Source: JBAXPV01 sp037132075
GTDB taxonomy: Bacteria; Bacteroidota; Bacteroidia; Bacteroidales; CAIXZF01
Assembly: GCA_037132075.1 (NCBI GenBank)
Contig: JBAXPV010000002.1
Coordinates: 138,723 to 202,722, forward strand
Direction: 5' to 3'
Length of the DNA stretch: 64,000 nt
The notes under the pieces: model-generated
The model's database searches: none
Told to the model about the DNA's origin: nothing
Seen by the model: the letters and a program-made list of their open reading frames with translations, nothing else
Shown here: positions 55,878-64,000 of the stretch, piece by piece
Layout of the letters: every line of letters starts with the position of its first letter
How positions within the stretch are numbered: the first letter of the stretch is position 1
Position numbers and translations under genes: made by a program

Positions 55878-56558
55878 TTAAAACTTTATCAGCATCCCAA
55901 CAAATATCTGAAGCGGGCTTAATCTGAACATATCTGCCGGATCGTCCACTCTCATAAAGCTGATGGTGCCACCGCACTGACCAAATATATGCCTTTTGCC
56001 GATCCGCATTAGACCGCTAAATTCGAGACCTTTACCTGGAAAACTAGCATCATAATGAGTTACACCGTTTTTTTGGATGACTGAAGCCATATAATCCATA
56101 ACGACATAACGTGCACCGGCTGCGACAAAAACACTCGAGTCGAGATCGACTCCGAAATTACATTGTATAAAATAATTGTTGAAATCACCTTTACCATGAT
56201 AATAGTCACCCCTGAGAAAGAAATTATTAATTGTGTCGTTCATACTCGAAGCACCACGACCATAACCGCCATAAACTTCAAAATTCAATTGATTGTGAAA
56301 TCCATGGTAATAACCAAGCGCCAATTCACCATAGCCGAGTTTTGCTTTTGTAAAAGCTTGCCAGGCATTGGCGTTAATTCCCAAATGTTTTACAGGGGAG
56401 AATGCACACCCAACAGATCCCCCGTAAATGCTGAGGGATGGGCTGAATTGCATTTCTGCTCTCCTGCTTAACAATGGCAGATTCTGGGGTGGCGGTTCGT
56501 AATAACGGGAACAGGAAATGCTAATAAGGGCGAGTAACAGAAAGAGAATACGATACAT
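55878..56558 (-). CDS. hypothetical outer-membrane lipoprotein (beta-barrel-like)
   Basis: A 226-residue protein with a lipoprotein signal peptide (ILFLLLALISISC, Cys at ~16). The mature part has alternating strand-like segments rich in Gly and Tyr (YGELALGYYHGF, FEVYGGYGRGASSM, FVAAGARYVVMDYMA) and ends in an aromatic residue (IFVGMLIKF), as in small outer-membrane barrels. It begins 15 bp after mvk, so it may be read from the mevalonate operon. No family assignment. Confidence 0.7.
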   Translation of the reverse strand: MYRILFLLLALISISCSRYYEPPPQNLPLLSRRAEMQFSPSLSIYGGSVGCAFSPVKHLGINANAWQAFTKAKLGYGELALGYYHGFHNQLNFEVYGGYGRGASSMNDTINNFFLRGDYYHGKGDFNNYFIQCNFGVDLDSSVFVAAGARYVVMDYMASVIQKNGVTHYDASFPGKGLEFSGLMRIGKRHIFGQCGGTISFMRVDDPADMFRLSPLQIFVGMLIKF

Positions 56559-56573
56559 CTGGCAGATTTATTT

Positions 56574-57533
56574 TTAACTAATGTCGAACACAGCTATAAT
56601 TTTAAAGCCCTTTTCTTGAATCAGCGGATAAACCATATGGGGTTCTGCTGTGAAACCCATTAGAAAGCCACCGCCTCCGGAACCACAGAGTTTTAATGAA
56701 AAACTGCCGTTTTCAAGGCCAAATTTCCACAATCCCCGCATCTTTTCAGGGATCATATATTCGAGATGACTGAGCTGAAAAGCTGATAATGGAGCCATTG
56801 TTTGATAAAAAACTTCCGGATCCCCGGTCAGGATAGCGTCAATACACTCATTATTCAAACGACAAAATTCTGTTCCGGCTTCTGTTGTGTTACCTTCAAT
56901 TAAGAATTCATGGAGAAAAGCCTTCACCAAGGGACTTGTCTTTTCAGTACTACCGGTGTCAATCAAGAATAATTTGCCTTTATCTATTAATGAATTTCTC
57001 CCAATTTCAGGAACGAATAGGTTTTTATGTTCATCAACACACAATGCTTTTTGTATAAAACAGGAACAGGGATCAAATCCTGAACTACGTCCGTGAAACA
57101 AGGATTCCATGGAAGCAAGTTTTGTTTTCAGGCTTTTTAGTTTCTCTTTATCAATATCAATGCCCGGAATAATCGGCTCAAGTGCATATTTATCATACAA
57201 TGCCGCACACAATGCCCCGGAACTTCCCAATCCATATCCTTGCGGAATGGTGGAATCAAGAAACAATCCCTGGTCGACATCACTAGATATGGCAGGCAAA
57301 TCGAGAAAATCTTCAAACAGCCCTGTGTTTTTGAGAAAGAAATCTGCCAGCTCCCGTATCCTTTGGTTGCTGATCCGGGCATCTTCAGCGTGATTTCCCA
57401 GATGATCCAGGAATCTAAGCCGGGCACTGAAATGGTGGTATGGAATACTAAGTGCTTTTGATCCAAGCAAAATAGCATACTCGCCGAATAACATCAGCTT
57501 CGCATAAAAGGTTCTTTCCGCAGTTTTTGTCAT
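56574..57533 (-). CDS. mvk: mevalonate kinase (GHMP kinase family)
   Basis: A 319-residue GHMP kinase predicted to phosphorylate mevalonate. The N-terminal KLMLFGEYAILLG, ATP motif IPQGYGLGSSGALCAAL, substrate-side SLFHGRSSGFDPCSCF and C-terminal LKLCGSGGGGFLMGF match mevalonate kinases. It lies 4 bp after mvaD in the operon fni-mvaA-GHMP-mvaD-mvk. The split of mevalonate and phosphomevalonate kinase roles between the two GHMP proteins is inferred from motif style and is not certain. Confidence 0.85.
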   Translation of the reverse strand: MTKTAERTFYAKLMLFGEYAILLGSKALSIPYHHFSARLRFLDHLGNHAEDARISNQRIRELADFFLKNTGLFEDFLDLPAISSDVDQGLFLDSTIPQGYGLGSSGALCAALYDKYALEPIIPGIDIDKEKLKSLKTKLASMESLFHGRSSGFDPCSCFIQKALCVDEHKNLFVPEIGRNSLIDKGKLFLIDTGSTEKTSPLVKAFLHEFLIEGNTTEAGTEFCRLNNECIDAILTGDPEVFYQTMAPLSAFQLSHLEYMIPEKMRGLWKFGLENGSFSLKLCGSGGGGFLMGFTAEPHMVYPLIQEKGFKIIAVFDIS

Positions 57534-57537
57534 TCGT

Positions 57538-58593
57538 TTAGCTTAAAAAACCTTCAACAATTGAAATTCTTTCTGGCCCCTTTCCAATACAATCATAGAT
57601 CACTTTACTGTTTTCACAGAAAGGCAACAGTTCATTCTGGATGAATGGCCTGATTTGATCTGAATAATTCCCGGGGTAAATTAGGTGAATATTGGGACCG
57701 GCATCTATCGTAAAGAAGACAGGCAGCCCCTGTTTTCGTGCCTTTCTAACGGCATGTATTATCTGAATGCTACCTGGTTCTAGCAACATAGAACTTTCAT
57801 CGGAGGTCATAATGAGTGAATGTAAAATCAAAGCTTCATTTTCGACAATCGTGCCGAATCGCTCAAAGTCCCCCTTTTCCATACATTTTAAGATCTCATC
57901 CAGGTTATTTATGGCCTGTAATCTCCTCGCTTCAGCAAAAGGATGTGAGCCCATTTTAGCATGCCCGGCACTACTTGACAAGGCTTTTGGCTTTGAAGAC
58001 ACTATTAATATGGTATCCTGCAAATCCTGAAACTTAGAATTAACCCTATCGTTAAATGGAATAGCATACAAATCGGATGAATCATCCAGGTAATTATTCT
58101 TTCCCCAAACCGCAAATTCCCCATAAACCGAACGACAAGCACTGCCCGATCCAATTCGTGCATAATAGGAAGCTTGCCTGAAAAACTCTTCTGATTCTAA
58201 TTTTCTATCCTCAATTTGCAAAACAAGATCGAGAATAGACAAAGAAAAAGCACTTAATCCAGAAGCTGAAGAGGCTATTCCTGCTGAATGCGGAAAACTG
58301 TTGGCAGTTCCCAAGTCAAAAGAAAATTGCTGCAATAAAGGAAAATCTAACTTCATCTTATCAAGCAAAGACCTTACTTTACCAATAAATGGATGATCTG
58401 GCTTCCCATTGATCGCCAGATCCGGCATATGATCCGCAGATTCGAAAGCTGACACCTGGGTTTTTGTATAAGCCTCAGTCAGGCTCATACTAAGACTTGG
58501 ATTTGCCGGGACCTGTCCTGGCTTCTTCCCCCAATACTTGATAAAGGCGATATTAGACGGGGATTTCCAGGCGACAGAGAATTTTGCAGGCAT
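57538..58593 (-). CDS. mvaD: diphosphomevalonate decarboxylase
   Basis: A 351-residue enzyme making isopentenyl diphosphate from mevalonate diphosphate with ATP. Conserved parts are PSNIAFIKYWGKK at the N-terminus, FPHSAGIASSASGLSAFS (ATP motif), GSGSACRSVYGEFAVW, and FFTIDAGPNIHLIY with the catalytic Asp. All expected motifs are intact. It is separated from its neighbours by 2 and 4 bp, so it lies inside a tight operon. Confidence 0.94.
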   Translation of the reverse strand: MPAKFSVAWKSPSNIAFIKYWGKKPGQVPANPSLSMSLTEAYTKTQVSAFESADHMPDLAINGKPDHPFIGKVRSLLDKMKLDFPLLQQFSFDLGTANSFPHSAGIASSASGLSAFSLSILDLVLQIEDRKLESEEFFRQASYYARIGSGSACRSVYGEFAVWGKNNYLDDSSDLYAIPFNDRVNSKFQDLQDTILIVSSKPKALSSSAGHAKMGSHPFAEARRLQAINNLDEILKCMEKGDFERFGTIVENEALILHSLIMTSDESSMLLEPGSIQIIHAVRKARKQGLPVFFTIDAGPNIHLIYPGNYSDQIRPFIQNELLPFCENSKVIYDCIGKGPERISIVEGFLS

Positions 58594-58595
58594 GT

Positions 58596-59516
58596 TTAGC
58601 GAATCAGTTCGTTAAAAGTATAGATAGTATCTGCAATACCCAAATTTTTCAATAAAGAAGTCACCTTCATACCTGGCAAATCGCTAACGAACATGGCAAA
58701 ATCGCCTCCCCAGGCACCCAAAGATTTGACCATTCCTGGAAAACCAGGAAATCTTTCTTCTTTCAAGGTAGGCCGGCAAAGGATTTCTGATATGATAGAT
58801 TCATGCTCTGCTACTTTTTTATACAGCGAATCGTAATTACCTTCATTGCAGATATCGATACTCAGCGCGGTAATTCTGGCAATATCATGCCCGGACACCT
58901 TATTATTCAAAAGAAATGAATCAACTTCAACCGAAGAGTCCTGCTTTTTTCCCAGAAAAGCAAAATAAGAATACTTCTTCAGCGCTTCTCCCGGGTTAGC
59001 CCTGATAATTTCCTGTTTGCTATCTATCAGGCGGTAGAATAAAGGAAAATCATTTTTGGCACAAGCAAGGTCATAACCAGAGCCATTAAAACAATGACGA
59101 TACAGCTCCCAACTGTCAACTTTTGCCCATTGAGAAATAAGTGAAATCAAAGAAGAACTGCTTCCCAGACCCCAATGAAGTGGATAATTGGCACTCATTG
59201 TCACACATATTCCGCCTTTTTTAAGAAAATCCGGGTTTAACTTCTTTGCTGCTATTAATATGGTATTGAGTTTTCCAGCAATAGTTTCTGAATCTGTATC
59301 CAAAACTGCAAAGGAACCTGGCTTAATTTCTTCAAAAAACCATCTCCCGGATTTATCATGGCTTTCCCAGCTAATGTGATCAGTATTTGAATCAGAAATA
59401 CTAAGAGTCTGGCCGAATATTAAAGGGATCGCTAATGCTGTGGCACCTTTGAGCACCAGGTATTCACCGCTGATCAGCAGTTTCCCGTTGGCCCTGTAAC
59501 TAAGCCTGTCCTGCAT
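58596..59516 (-). CDS. GYDIA-type GHMP kinase, probable phosphomevalonate kinase
   Basis: A 306-residue GHMP kinase with NGKLLISGEYLVLKGATALA, the ATP motif HWGLGSSSSLISL, GSGYDLACA (in place of GYDIA) and the C-terminal SLGAWGGDFAMFVSD. It is unlike classical Pmk in length but is the kinase found in Bacteroidota mevalonate operons, so phosphomevalonate is the likely substrate. It overlaps mvaA by 17 bp and is 2 bp from mvaD. Confidence 0.82.
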   Translation of the reverse strand: MQDRLSYRANGKLLISGEYLVLKGATALAIPLIFGQTLSISDSNTDHISWESHDKSGRWFFEEIKPGSFAVLDTDSETIAGKLNTILIAAKKLNPDFLKKGGICVTMSANYPLHWGLGSSSSLISLISQWAKVDSWELYRHCFNGSGYDLACAKNDFPLFYRLIDSKQEIIRANPGEALKKYSYFAFLGKKQDSSVEVDSFLLNNKVSGHDIARITALSIDICNEGNYDSLYKKVAEHESIISEILCRPTLKEERFPGFPGMVKSLGAWGGDFAMFVSDLPGMKVTSLLKNLGIADTIYTFNELIR

Positions 59517-60813
59517 CTAAGAATGCTTTGACAGCAGCATAACTTACCTGGTTGTTGGCAAAATACTTTTGTGCTTCGTGCCTTTGGGTGAGTGTTGCAG
59601 AAAGCGCATTGAGAATATTGGCAAGATGCAGTTTCATATGTCCCTTCTGGATCCCTTGCGTCACCAGGTTTTGTAAAGCAGAAAAATTACTCGCCAATCC
59701 AACAGCTGCTATGATACCCATAAGTTCCTGTGCAGAAGGATGACCTAAGACCTCTAATGAAGTCCGGGCTAAGGGATGAATATTTGTAATTCCTCCAACT
59801 GTTCCAACCGATAGCGGCAAGGTAAGGCTAACAATAAAATGATCTCCTTCAACATAGCAATGACTTAGACTCCGATACCGGCCGTCACGCGCCGCAAAAG
59901 CATGAGCTGCGGCTTCCGCTGCCCTGAAATCATTGCCTGTGGCGATTAATACGGCAGCCACGCCGTTCATTACACCTTTATTATGTGTCGTAGCGCGGTA
60001 TACATCGGTATGCGCAATCTGGTAGGCCACGATCATTTTATCACAAAATTCTTCAGCGCTCAAGCCATTGACACTTCCTTCCAGATCTTCAATCAGGCAG
60101 GAAGCTTCCACGGTCACGATACACTGATCTGTATAATTACTAAGGATACTCATCACAACCTGGCAGGCTCCCTGGGGAAAAAATGTATTGGATTCGACAT
60201 AAGAAAGCAATCCCTGGGCTAATTCTTCAAGACAGGTATTGATAAAATTGGCGCCCATTGAGTCAACCGTGTCAAATTCTGCATGCAATTTGAACAGGTT
60301 TGGTACATCTTTGGTGCTTTCGACCAACTCAAGTTTTTGTATTCCGCCTCCCCTTTGTGTCATGTTTGCAGAAATAGGGCTCAATCGGGTCAACAGGACG
60401 GTTCGGATTTTCGGCCAATGTTCATGCAGCAAGGCGGGTTCTGCAAACCAGCGGAAATAAACATGACCCAATTTTACAGAAGAAATCTCCTTAATATGAA
60501 AACCTCCGCGATCAGCCCAGAACCTGGCACTGCTTGCAGCAGCAGCCACAACAGAGCTTTCTTCAATCACCATGGGGACATGATAAACCTTGTCATTGAT
60601 CAAAAAATTGGGGGCAATGCCATATGGAAGGTGAAAGCTACTGATGGTATTTTCGCTCAAATCCATAAAAAGTTCCCTTTCACCCTCAGTAGTAAAAAGA
60701 AATGCTTCCATTTCTGCTACTACTTTTGATGGATTTTTACAGAGAGAAGCAACATATCTGCGTTTTTCAGTCTCCGGAAGTTTAGAAAATCCTTTAATTA
60801 TTTTGTCTTTCAT
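59500..60813 (-). CDS. mvaA: hydroxymethylglutaryl-CoA reductase, class II
   Basis: A 437-residue HMG-CoA reductase making mevalonate. Visible are the catalytic Glu region ENTISSFHLPYGIAPNF, IEESSVVAAAASSARFW, the Lys in TTHNKGVMNGV, and the C-terminal His in LTQRHEAQKYF. Class II is assigned from length and from the LSENTI-type motif. It overlaps the fni gene by 4 bp and the GHMP kinase gene by 17 bp. HMG-CoA synthase is not in the window. Confidence 0.92.
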   Translation of the reverse strand: MKDKIIKGFSKLPETEKRRYVASLCKNPSKVVAEMEAFLFTTEGERELFMDLSENTISSFHLPYGIAPNFLINDKVYHVPMVIEESSVVAAAASSARFWADRGGFHIKEISSVKLGHVYFRWFAEPALLHEHWPKIRTVLLTRLSPISANMTQRGGGIQKLELVESTKDVPNLFKLHAEFDTVDSMGANFINTCLEELAQGLLSYVESNTFFPQGACQVVMSILSNYTDQCIVTVEASCLIEDLEGSVNGLSAEEFCDKMIVAYQIAHTDVYRATTHNKGVMNGVAAVLIATGNDFRAAEAAAHAFAARDGRYRSLSHCYVEGDHFIVSLTLPLSVGTVGGITNIHPLARTSLEVLGHPSAQELMGIIAAVGLASNFSALQNLVTQGIQKGHMKLHLANILNALSATLTQRHEAQKYFANNQVSYAAVKAFLDAGQA

Positions 60814-61811
60814 TCGTTATTTTTGACTCTCAGGTAAGCCCTTGCAAATTCCAAACCTTTCACCTGGTGTTCAACATAAGATCTCAAATCCTGATAATCG
60901 CCACGGGCATAGTTCAAAAAACCGGAAGCTTGTCCGAAAACTGCCGGCAATTTTGATTTATTAATAAGGTAATAACCATCCAGAAATGAGGTAATGCCAC
61001 CGCTGATGATGATGTGACTACAATTTATTTCCTGTCCGGAATCAATGGCCTGCCCGATAATTCCAAGCATTTCCTCAGCATTATGGCCAATATGCGACAG
61101 TGGAGCATACAATTCCTGTAACTGAGGGTTACTGCGACTGAGCTCAAGTTTGGCGAAGTTTGTTCCGCCAAAAGCAGCCAGTTCAAAGCCTTCGATGTTC
61201 AATTTAAGTGCTGCCCGAATACTCTCTGGTCCCATCCCCTGCCCCACTTCCTTGAGGACAACTTTGATTTTTGTTAGGGTCAAAAACTCTTCAATCGTCT
61301 CTATTGGCGGGCGATGGATCTCGTCGCCCTCAGGTTGTAGCCATTCCTGGATCGGATTAATATGAATGATGAGACCATCAGCACGGAGTTTGTTTACCAA
61401 TTCTTCCAGTCGTGACCAGGATTTATCTGCAATCATCAATTCTACCTGGGCAATCCCGATATTTGCAAAGAGCGGCAAGTCTGGCCCAATGATATCTCGA
61501 ACATCAAAATCGCTCAGATATTCAGGTTTGTCAAGTAAAATCCTGCAGGAACCCAATCCCATACCCATGCCAAAATCATTACAAGCGCGGGCAAGGTTGG
61601 TATTAATGGTACGACCAAGACTCGTACCACCTGTCATACTTGATGCCCACATAGGAACCCTGAGTTTTTTACCAAAAAATAAAACCTCCTCTGGTTTTGC
61701 TTCCATTATTCCCTTTGACAAGGGCTCATAATCGAAACGCTTGTCAGCTTCCTCCGGTTTCAGACGTGAGCCAAGCGCCAGGATAATATGATCACTCTTT
61801 CTTTCTTCCAT
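60810..61811 (-). CDS. fni: type 2 isopentenyl-diphosphate delta-isomerase
   Basis: A 333-residue FMN- and NADPH-dependent isomerase of IPP/DMAPP. It has the start EERKSDHIILAL, PMWASSMTGGTSLGRTINTN (read in two parts), the FMN region VLKEVGQGMG, and IISGGITSFLDGYYLI. ATG 61811 (MEERKSDH) is chosen over the longer frame at 61865 because it fits the family N-terminus. It is the first gene of the mevalonate operon and divergent from rpe. Confidence 0.92.
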   Translation of the reverse strand: MEERKSDHIILALGSRLKPEEADKRFDYEPLSKGIMEAKPEEVLFFGKKLRVPMWASSMTGGTSLGRTINTNLARACNDFGMGMGLGSCRILLDKPEYLSDFDVRDIIGPDLPLFANIGIAQVELMIADKSWSRLEELVNKLRADGLIIHINPIQEWLQPEGDEIHRPPIETIEEFLTLTKIKVVLKEVGQGMGPESIRAALKLNIEGFELAAFGGTNFAKLELSRSNPQLQELYAPLSHIGHNAEEMLGIIGQAIDSGQEINCSHIIISGGITSFLDGYYLINKSKLPAVFGQASGFLNYARGDYQDLRSYVEHQVKGLEFARAYLRVKNNE

Positions 61812-61920
61812 AGTCAAAACTCTTAAACACGATATTTTGGAAAAGGTTGTGCAAAGATCTGACAAATCCTACGTTATTTTTTTGCACTTTTGGCTTAATT
61901 TACAAATTAAAAGTCAGGTC
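61812..61920. promoter_or_regulatory. divergent promoter region fni / rpe
   Basis: The 109-bp region between two divergent starts must hold both promoters. On the minus strand GATCTTTG (61852-61859), one base off TATCTTTG, is 41 bp before the fni ATG. On the plus strand a T-rich TTATTTTTTTGCAC precedes rpe, but it is not an exact TAnnTTTG match. Confidence 0.4.
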
Positions 61921-62568
61921 ATGCTCATTTCACCCTCATTACTTTCCGCTGATTTCGGCAATTTACAACGCGATATTGATATGATCAATAACAGTAAAGC
62001 CGATTGGTTTCACCTGGATATTATGGATGGCGTCTTTGTTCCGAATATTTCATTTGGGTTCCCAGTGATCAATGCCATTCAGAAATATGCCAAAAAACCA
62101 CTGGATGTTCACCTGATGATTGTTGATCCTGACCGATATATTCAAAGGTTCCGGGATTTGGGCGCTGAATATATCACCGTGCATTATGAAGCTTGTAACC
62201 ATTTACACCGCACTTTGCAGGCAATAAAAGCATGTGGAGCTAAGGCAGGGGTAGCCCTAAATCCTCACACACCAGTTGTGCTGTTAGAAGATATTTTGTG
62301 TGAAGCTGATCTGGTACTTATTATGTCTGTAAATCCTGGCTTTGGCGGACAAAAATTCATTTCTGGGACTTACAAGAAGGTGAAGGAACTTAAGACAATG
62401 ATTATTGAGAATAACATTAAAACCCTGATCGAAGTGGACGGAGGCGTGGACATTGGCAATGCACCATTACTAAGGAAAGCAGGCGTAGATGCTTTAGTCG
62501 TTGGGAATAGCCTGTTTACAGCAACAGATCCATCTGGAGTTATTGCAACACTTAAGATATCTATATAG
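61921..62568 (+). CDS. rpe: ribulose-phosphate 3-epimerase
   Basis: A 215-residue TIM-barrel epimerase of the pentose phosphate pathway interconverting ribulose 5-phosphate and xylulose 5-phosphate. It has MLISPSLLSADFGNL, the metal ligands in WFHLDIMDGVFVPNISFG, VHLMI, MSVNPGFGGQKF and EVDGGV. ATG 61921 gives the family length; the longer frame from 61837 lies in the divergent promoter. It overlaps the downstream convergent gene by 8 bp. Confidence 0.96.
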   Translation: MLISPSLLSADFGNLQRDIDMINNSKADWFHLDIMDGVFVPNISFGFPVINAIQKYAKKPLDVHLMIVDPDRYIQRFRDLGAEYITVHYEACNHLHRTLQAIKACGAKAGVALNPHTPVVLLEDILCEADLVLIMSVNPGFGGQKFISGTYKKVKELKTMIIENNIKTLIEVDGGVDIGNAPLLRKAGVDALVVGNSLFTATDPSGVIATLKISI

Positions 62569-63109
62569 TATTCAATAATATAATTACCAATACAATTGTA
62601 TTAATAAAATTATCTTCCTTATATTCCATAATAACATTTTTATCAAAACTGGCGATTGCAAGTTGAAGCACATTTAAAGTAATATTATCTAGTGTATTAT
62701 AACTGATTGTTAATTCATACATTTTCCTCTCATTATTTAGTGAATATAAGATACTTAGAATCTCCTTCCCATCAAAAAAATAACTCCATCCATGTCTCAA
62801 TTTTACAACGTCTACATATTCAGATAAATCTTTTAAATAAATTCTATTCTTTTTATATATTGCAATTGTGTCGCTCTTACTATCCAATAGATATTTCCTT
62901 TTAATTACAAGGAAATTATTGGTATCATTGACAATTGTATGTCTATTATCTACCCGTGTAAATTCAATAAATAAATGATTATCCTTATCTTTAATTGAAA
63001 TATACTTCGAATTTACATACTCCGATGAAATAAATACTTTCAATACTTGTGGCTTTGCATTACAAAAACCATATGAAAATGTAATTAACAAAATAAATAT
63101 GTATTTCAT
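62561..63109 (-). CDS. hypothetical exported protein, 182 aa
   Basis: It starts at ATG 63109 with a short signal peptide (YIFILLITFSYGFCNA); the longer frame from 63181 overlaps the neighbouring gene. The mature protein is strand-rich with many Ile, Asn and Lys, and it ends in a hydrophobic stretch (NTIVLVIILLNTI). Base use is clearly AT-richer than the mevalonate operon. No family is recognised. It lies 10 bp after the lipoprotein gene upstream, so both are probably one unit. Confidence 0.6.
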   Translation of the reverse strand: MKYIFILLITFSYGFCNAKPQVLKVFISSEYVNSKYISIKDKDNHLFIEFTRVDNRHTIVNDTNNFLVIKRKYLLDSKSDTIAIYKKNRIYLKDLSEYVDVVKLRHGWSYFFDGKEILSILYSLNNERKMYELTISYNTLDNITLNVLQLAIASFDKNVIMEYKEDNFINTIVLVIILLNTI

Positions 63110-63119
63110 AATTACAAAT

Positions 63120-63932
63120 CTAATCGATCCAATGGTGGTACAATTGAAGGGCAGCTGAACCAGCAGAAGCACCCAACCCACCTGCTAAAGCACCCGCTCC
63201 CGCACCAGAAATTCCACTTGTTACAAAGCCGGTTACTGCACCGGTAACCGCACCTTCTATATCTCGTCCTAATAATTCTTTCCAATTAAACCATGATTTA
63301 AGTCTTGAAGGAAAGATATTGTTCCATTTATCATAATTTGAATACCAATATGTTAACGATGCCTCTCCAATCTCAACTGCAGCTAACATAGCGATTAACT
63401 CCTCATCGTTACATGTCTGATATGATCGTTCTCTAATATGCTCAAAAACAGATAATGTGGAATCATACCCAATATTAACATCATACACAGCCAAGCTCAA
63501 CTCTCTTAAAAGTTCCTTTTGCTTGTTTGTTAAGGAATCTGCCACTATTGAGTCATATAGAAGATGATCATTTTGTTGTTTAACAATCCAAGTAAAAGAA
63601 TAATCTGTCCAATCTAAAACAAGAGATTCATTATTTTGAATAAAAGTATTTCCTAGACCTAATAAAAAACTATGTGTCTTGATTTTAACAAAATTTAAAA
63701 GGTTATTATAACTATTTGTATCCAAAACAAGGCTACTGTCAAGCTGCGAACTAACGAGAGAGTTATAAATATATTCCAATCCCAAAGAATGATTTACTGC
63801 AGCTTCCTCAAACAATACAGAGCCATCTTTAGTAGTTTGAATTATCTGTTTGTGTGAAGCGTCATCCTTCGTGCACCCAACCGCGAAAATAAAAAATGTT
63901 AAAACAGTAGCAATTCTACAAATTGTTTTCAT
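63120..63932 (-). CDS. hypothetical lipoprotein with glycine-zipper-like C-terminus
   Basis: A 270-residue protein with a lipobox signal peptide (IATVLTFFIFAVGC, Cys at ~20), so probably a membrane lipoprotein. The middle is helical and charged. The C-terminal ~45 residues are Gly/Ala-rich with small-residue spacing (GAVTGAVTGFVTSG, GAGAGALAGGLGASAG), as in glycine-zipper or pore-forming tails. It is AT-rich and lies next to another small exported protein. No sequence family identified. The last 68 bp of the window upstream of it show no clear promoter box. Confidence 0.65.
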   Translation of the reverse strand: MKTICRIATVLTFFIFAVGCTKDDASHKQIIQTTKDGSVLFEEAAVNHSLGLEYIYNSLVSSQLDSSLVLDTNSYNNLLNFVKIKTHSFLLGLGNTFIQNNESLVLDWTDYSFTWIVKQQNDHLLYDSIVADSLTNKQKELLRELSLAVYDVNIGYDSTLSVFEHIRERSYQTCNDEELIAMLAAVEIGEASLTYWYSNYDKWNNIFPSRLKSWFNWKELLGRDIEGAVTGAVTGFVTSGISGAGAGALAGGLGASAGSAALQLYHHWID

Positions 63933-64000
63933 AAATAATAAATAAAGTTACTGTTCAGGGGTTATTAACAAGTTAACCAATCAAAGATAAAGAATGATTA

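Overview
The window comes from a member of the Bacteroidota. The evidence is several secreted proteins with C-terminal type IX secretion (T9SS) sorting domains, a very large SprB-repeat protein, repeated TAnnTTTG promoter boxes, a short primary sigma factor, the gene order xer - hpf - tRNAs - tuf - tRNA-Trp - secE - nusG - rplKAJL - rpoBC, and few Shine-Dalgarno sequences. Fermentative C4-acid metabolism suggests an anaerobic or facultative lifestyle (inference). No rRNA, CRISPR array, transposase or prophage was seen.

Region 1 (1-21.2 kb) is mostly acyl-CoA metabolism. After the tail of a dockerin-like T9SS protein and a dipeptidyl peptidase IV comes a co-directional block: crotonase, 3-hydroxyacyl-CoA dehydrogenase, SCP2-type thiolase, a nitronate-monooxygenase-like flavoprotein, acyl-CoA dehydrogenase, etfB and etfA. 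Further on are a two-gene Fe-S/membrane oxidoreductase that looks like a split ETF:menaquinone oxidoreductase, a fused isobutyryl-CoA mutase (icmF) and a butyrate-kinase-like protein with an altered active site. Together they would interconvert acetyl-CoA, butyryl-CoA and isobutyryl-CoA and pass electrons through ETF to the membrane. This set is interrupted at 10.7-13.5 kb by an accessory islet of single minus-strand genes separated by tracts of a degenerate 8-bp repeat (GGTACAYC).

Region 2 (21.2-27.8 kb) is one ~2,100-residue secreted SprB-repeat protein. Region 3 (27.8-43.0 kb) is the core information-processing block: rpsU, xer recombinase, hpf, four tRNAs, tuf, tRNA-Trp, secE, nusG, rplK, rplA, rplJ, rplL, rpoB, rpoC and a DUF3467 gene.

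Region 4 (43.0-56.6 kb) is mixed. It holds a frameshifted four-helix-bundle gene, two T9SS-sorted proteins, a minus-strand operon (nitroreductase, family 9 glycosyltransferase, tsaC, fused branched-chain 2-oxoacid dehydrogenase E1), an endonuclease/exonuclease/phosphatase protein, rpsO, pnp, the primary sigma factor and an outer-membrane lipoprotein. Region 5 (56.6-64 kb) is a tight mevalonate-pathway operon (fni, mvaA, phosphomevalonate-kinase-like GHMP kinase, mvaD, mvk) divergent from rpe, then two AT-rich hypothetical exported proteins.

The least explained signal is the GGTACAYC repeat family together with a ~50-bp element (core GTTTCCAC, then about 18 bp, then CGTATA in the best copies). 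The element lies just upstream of four genes: a 302-aa hypothetical, an intact and a broken four-helix-bundle gene, and a phosphoesterase-fold gene. Most of the rest is recognisable housekeeping or catabolic gene content.
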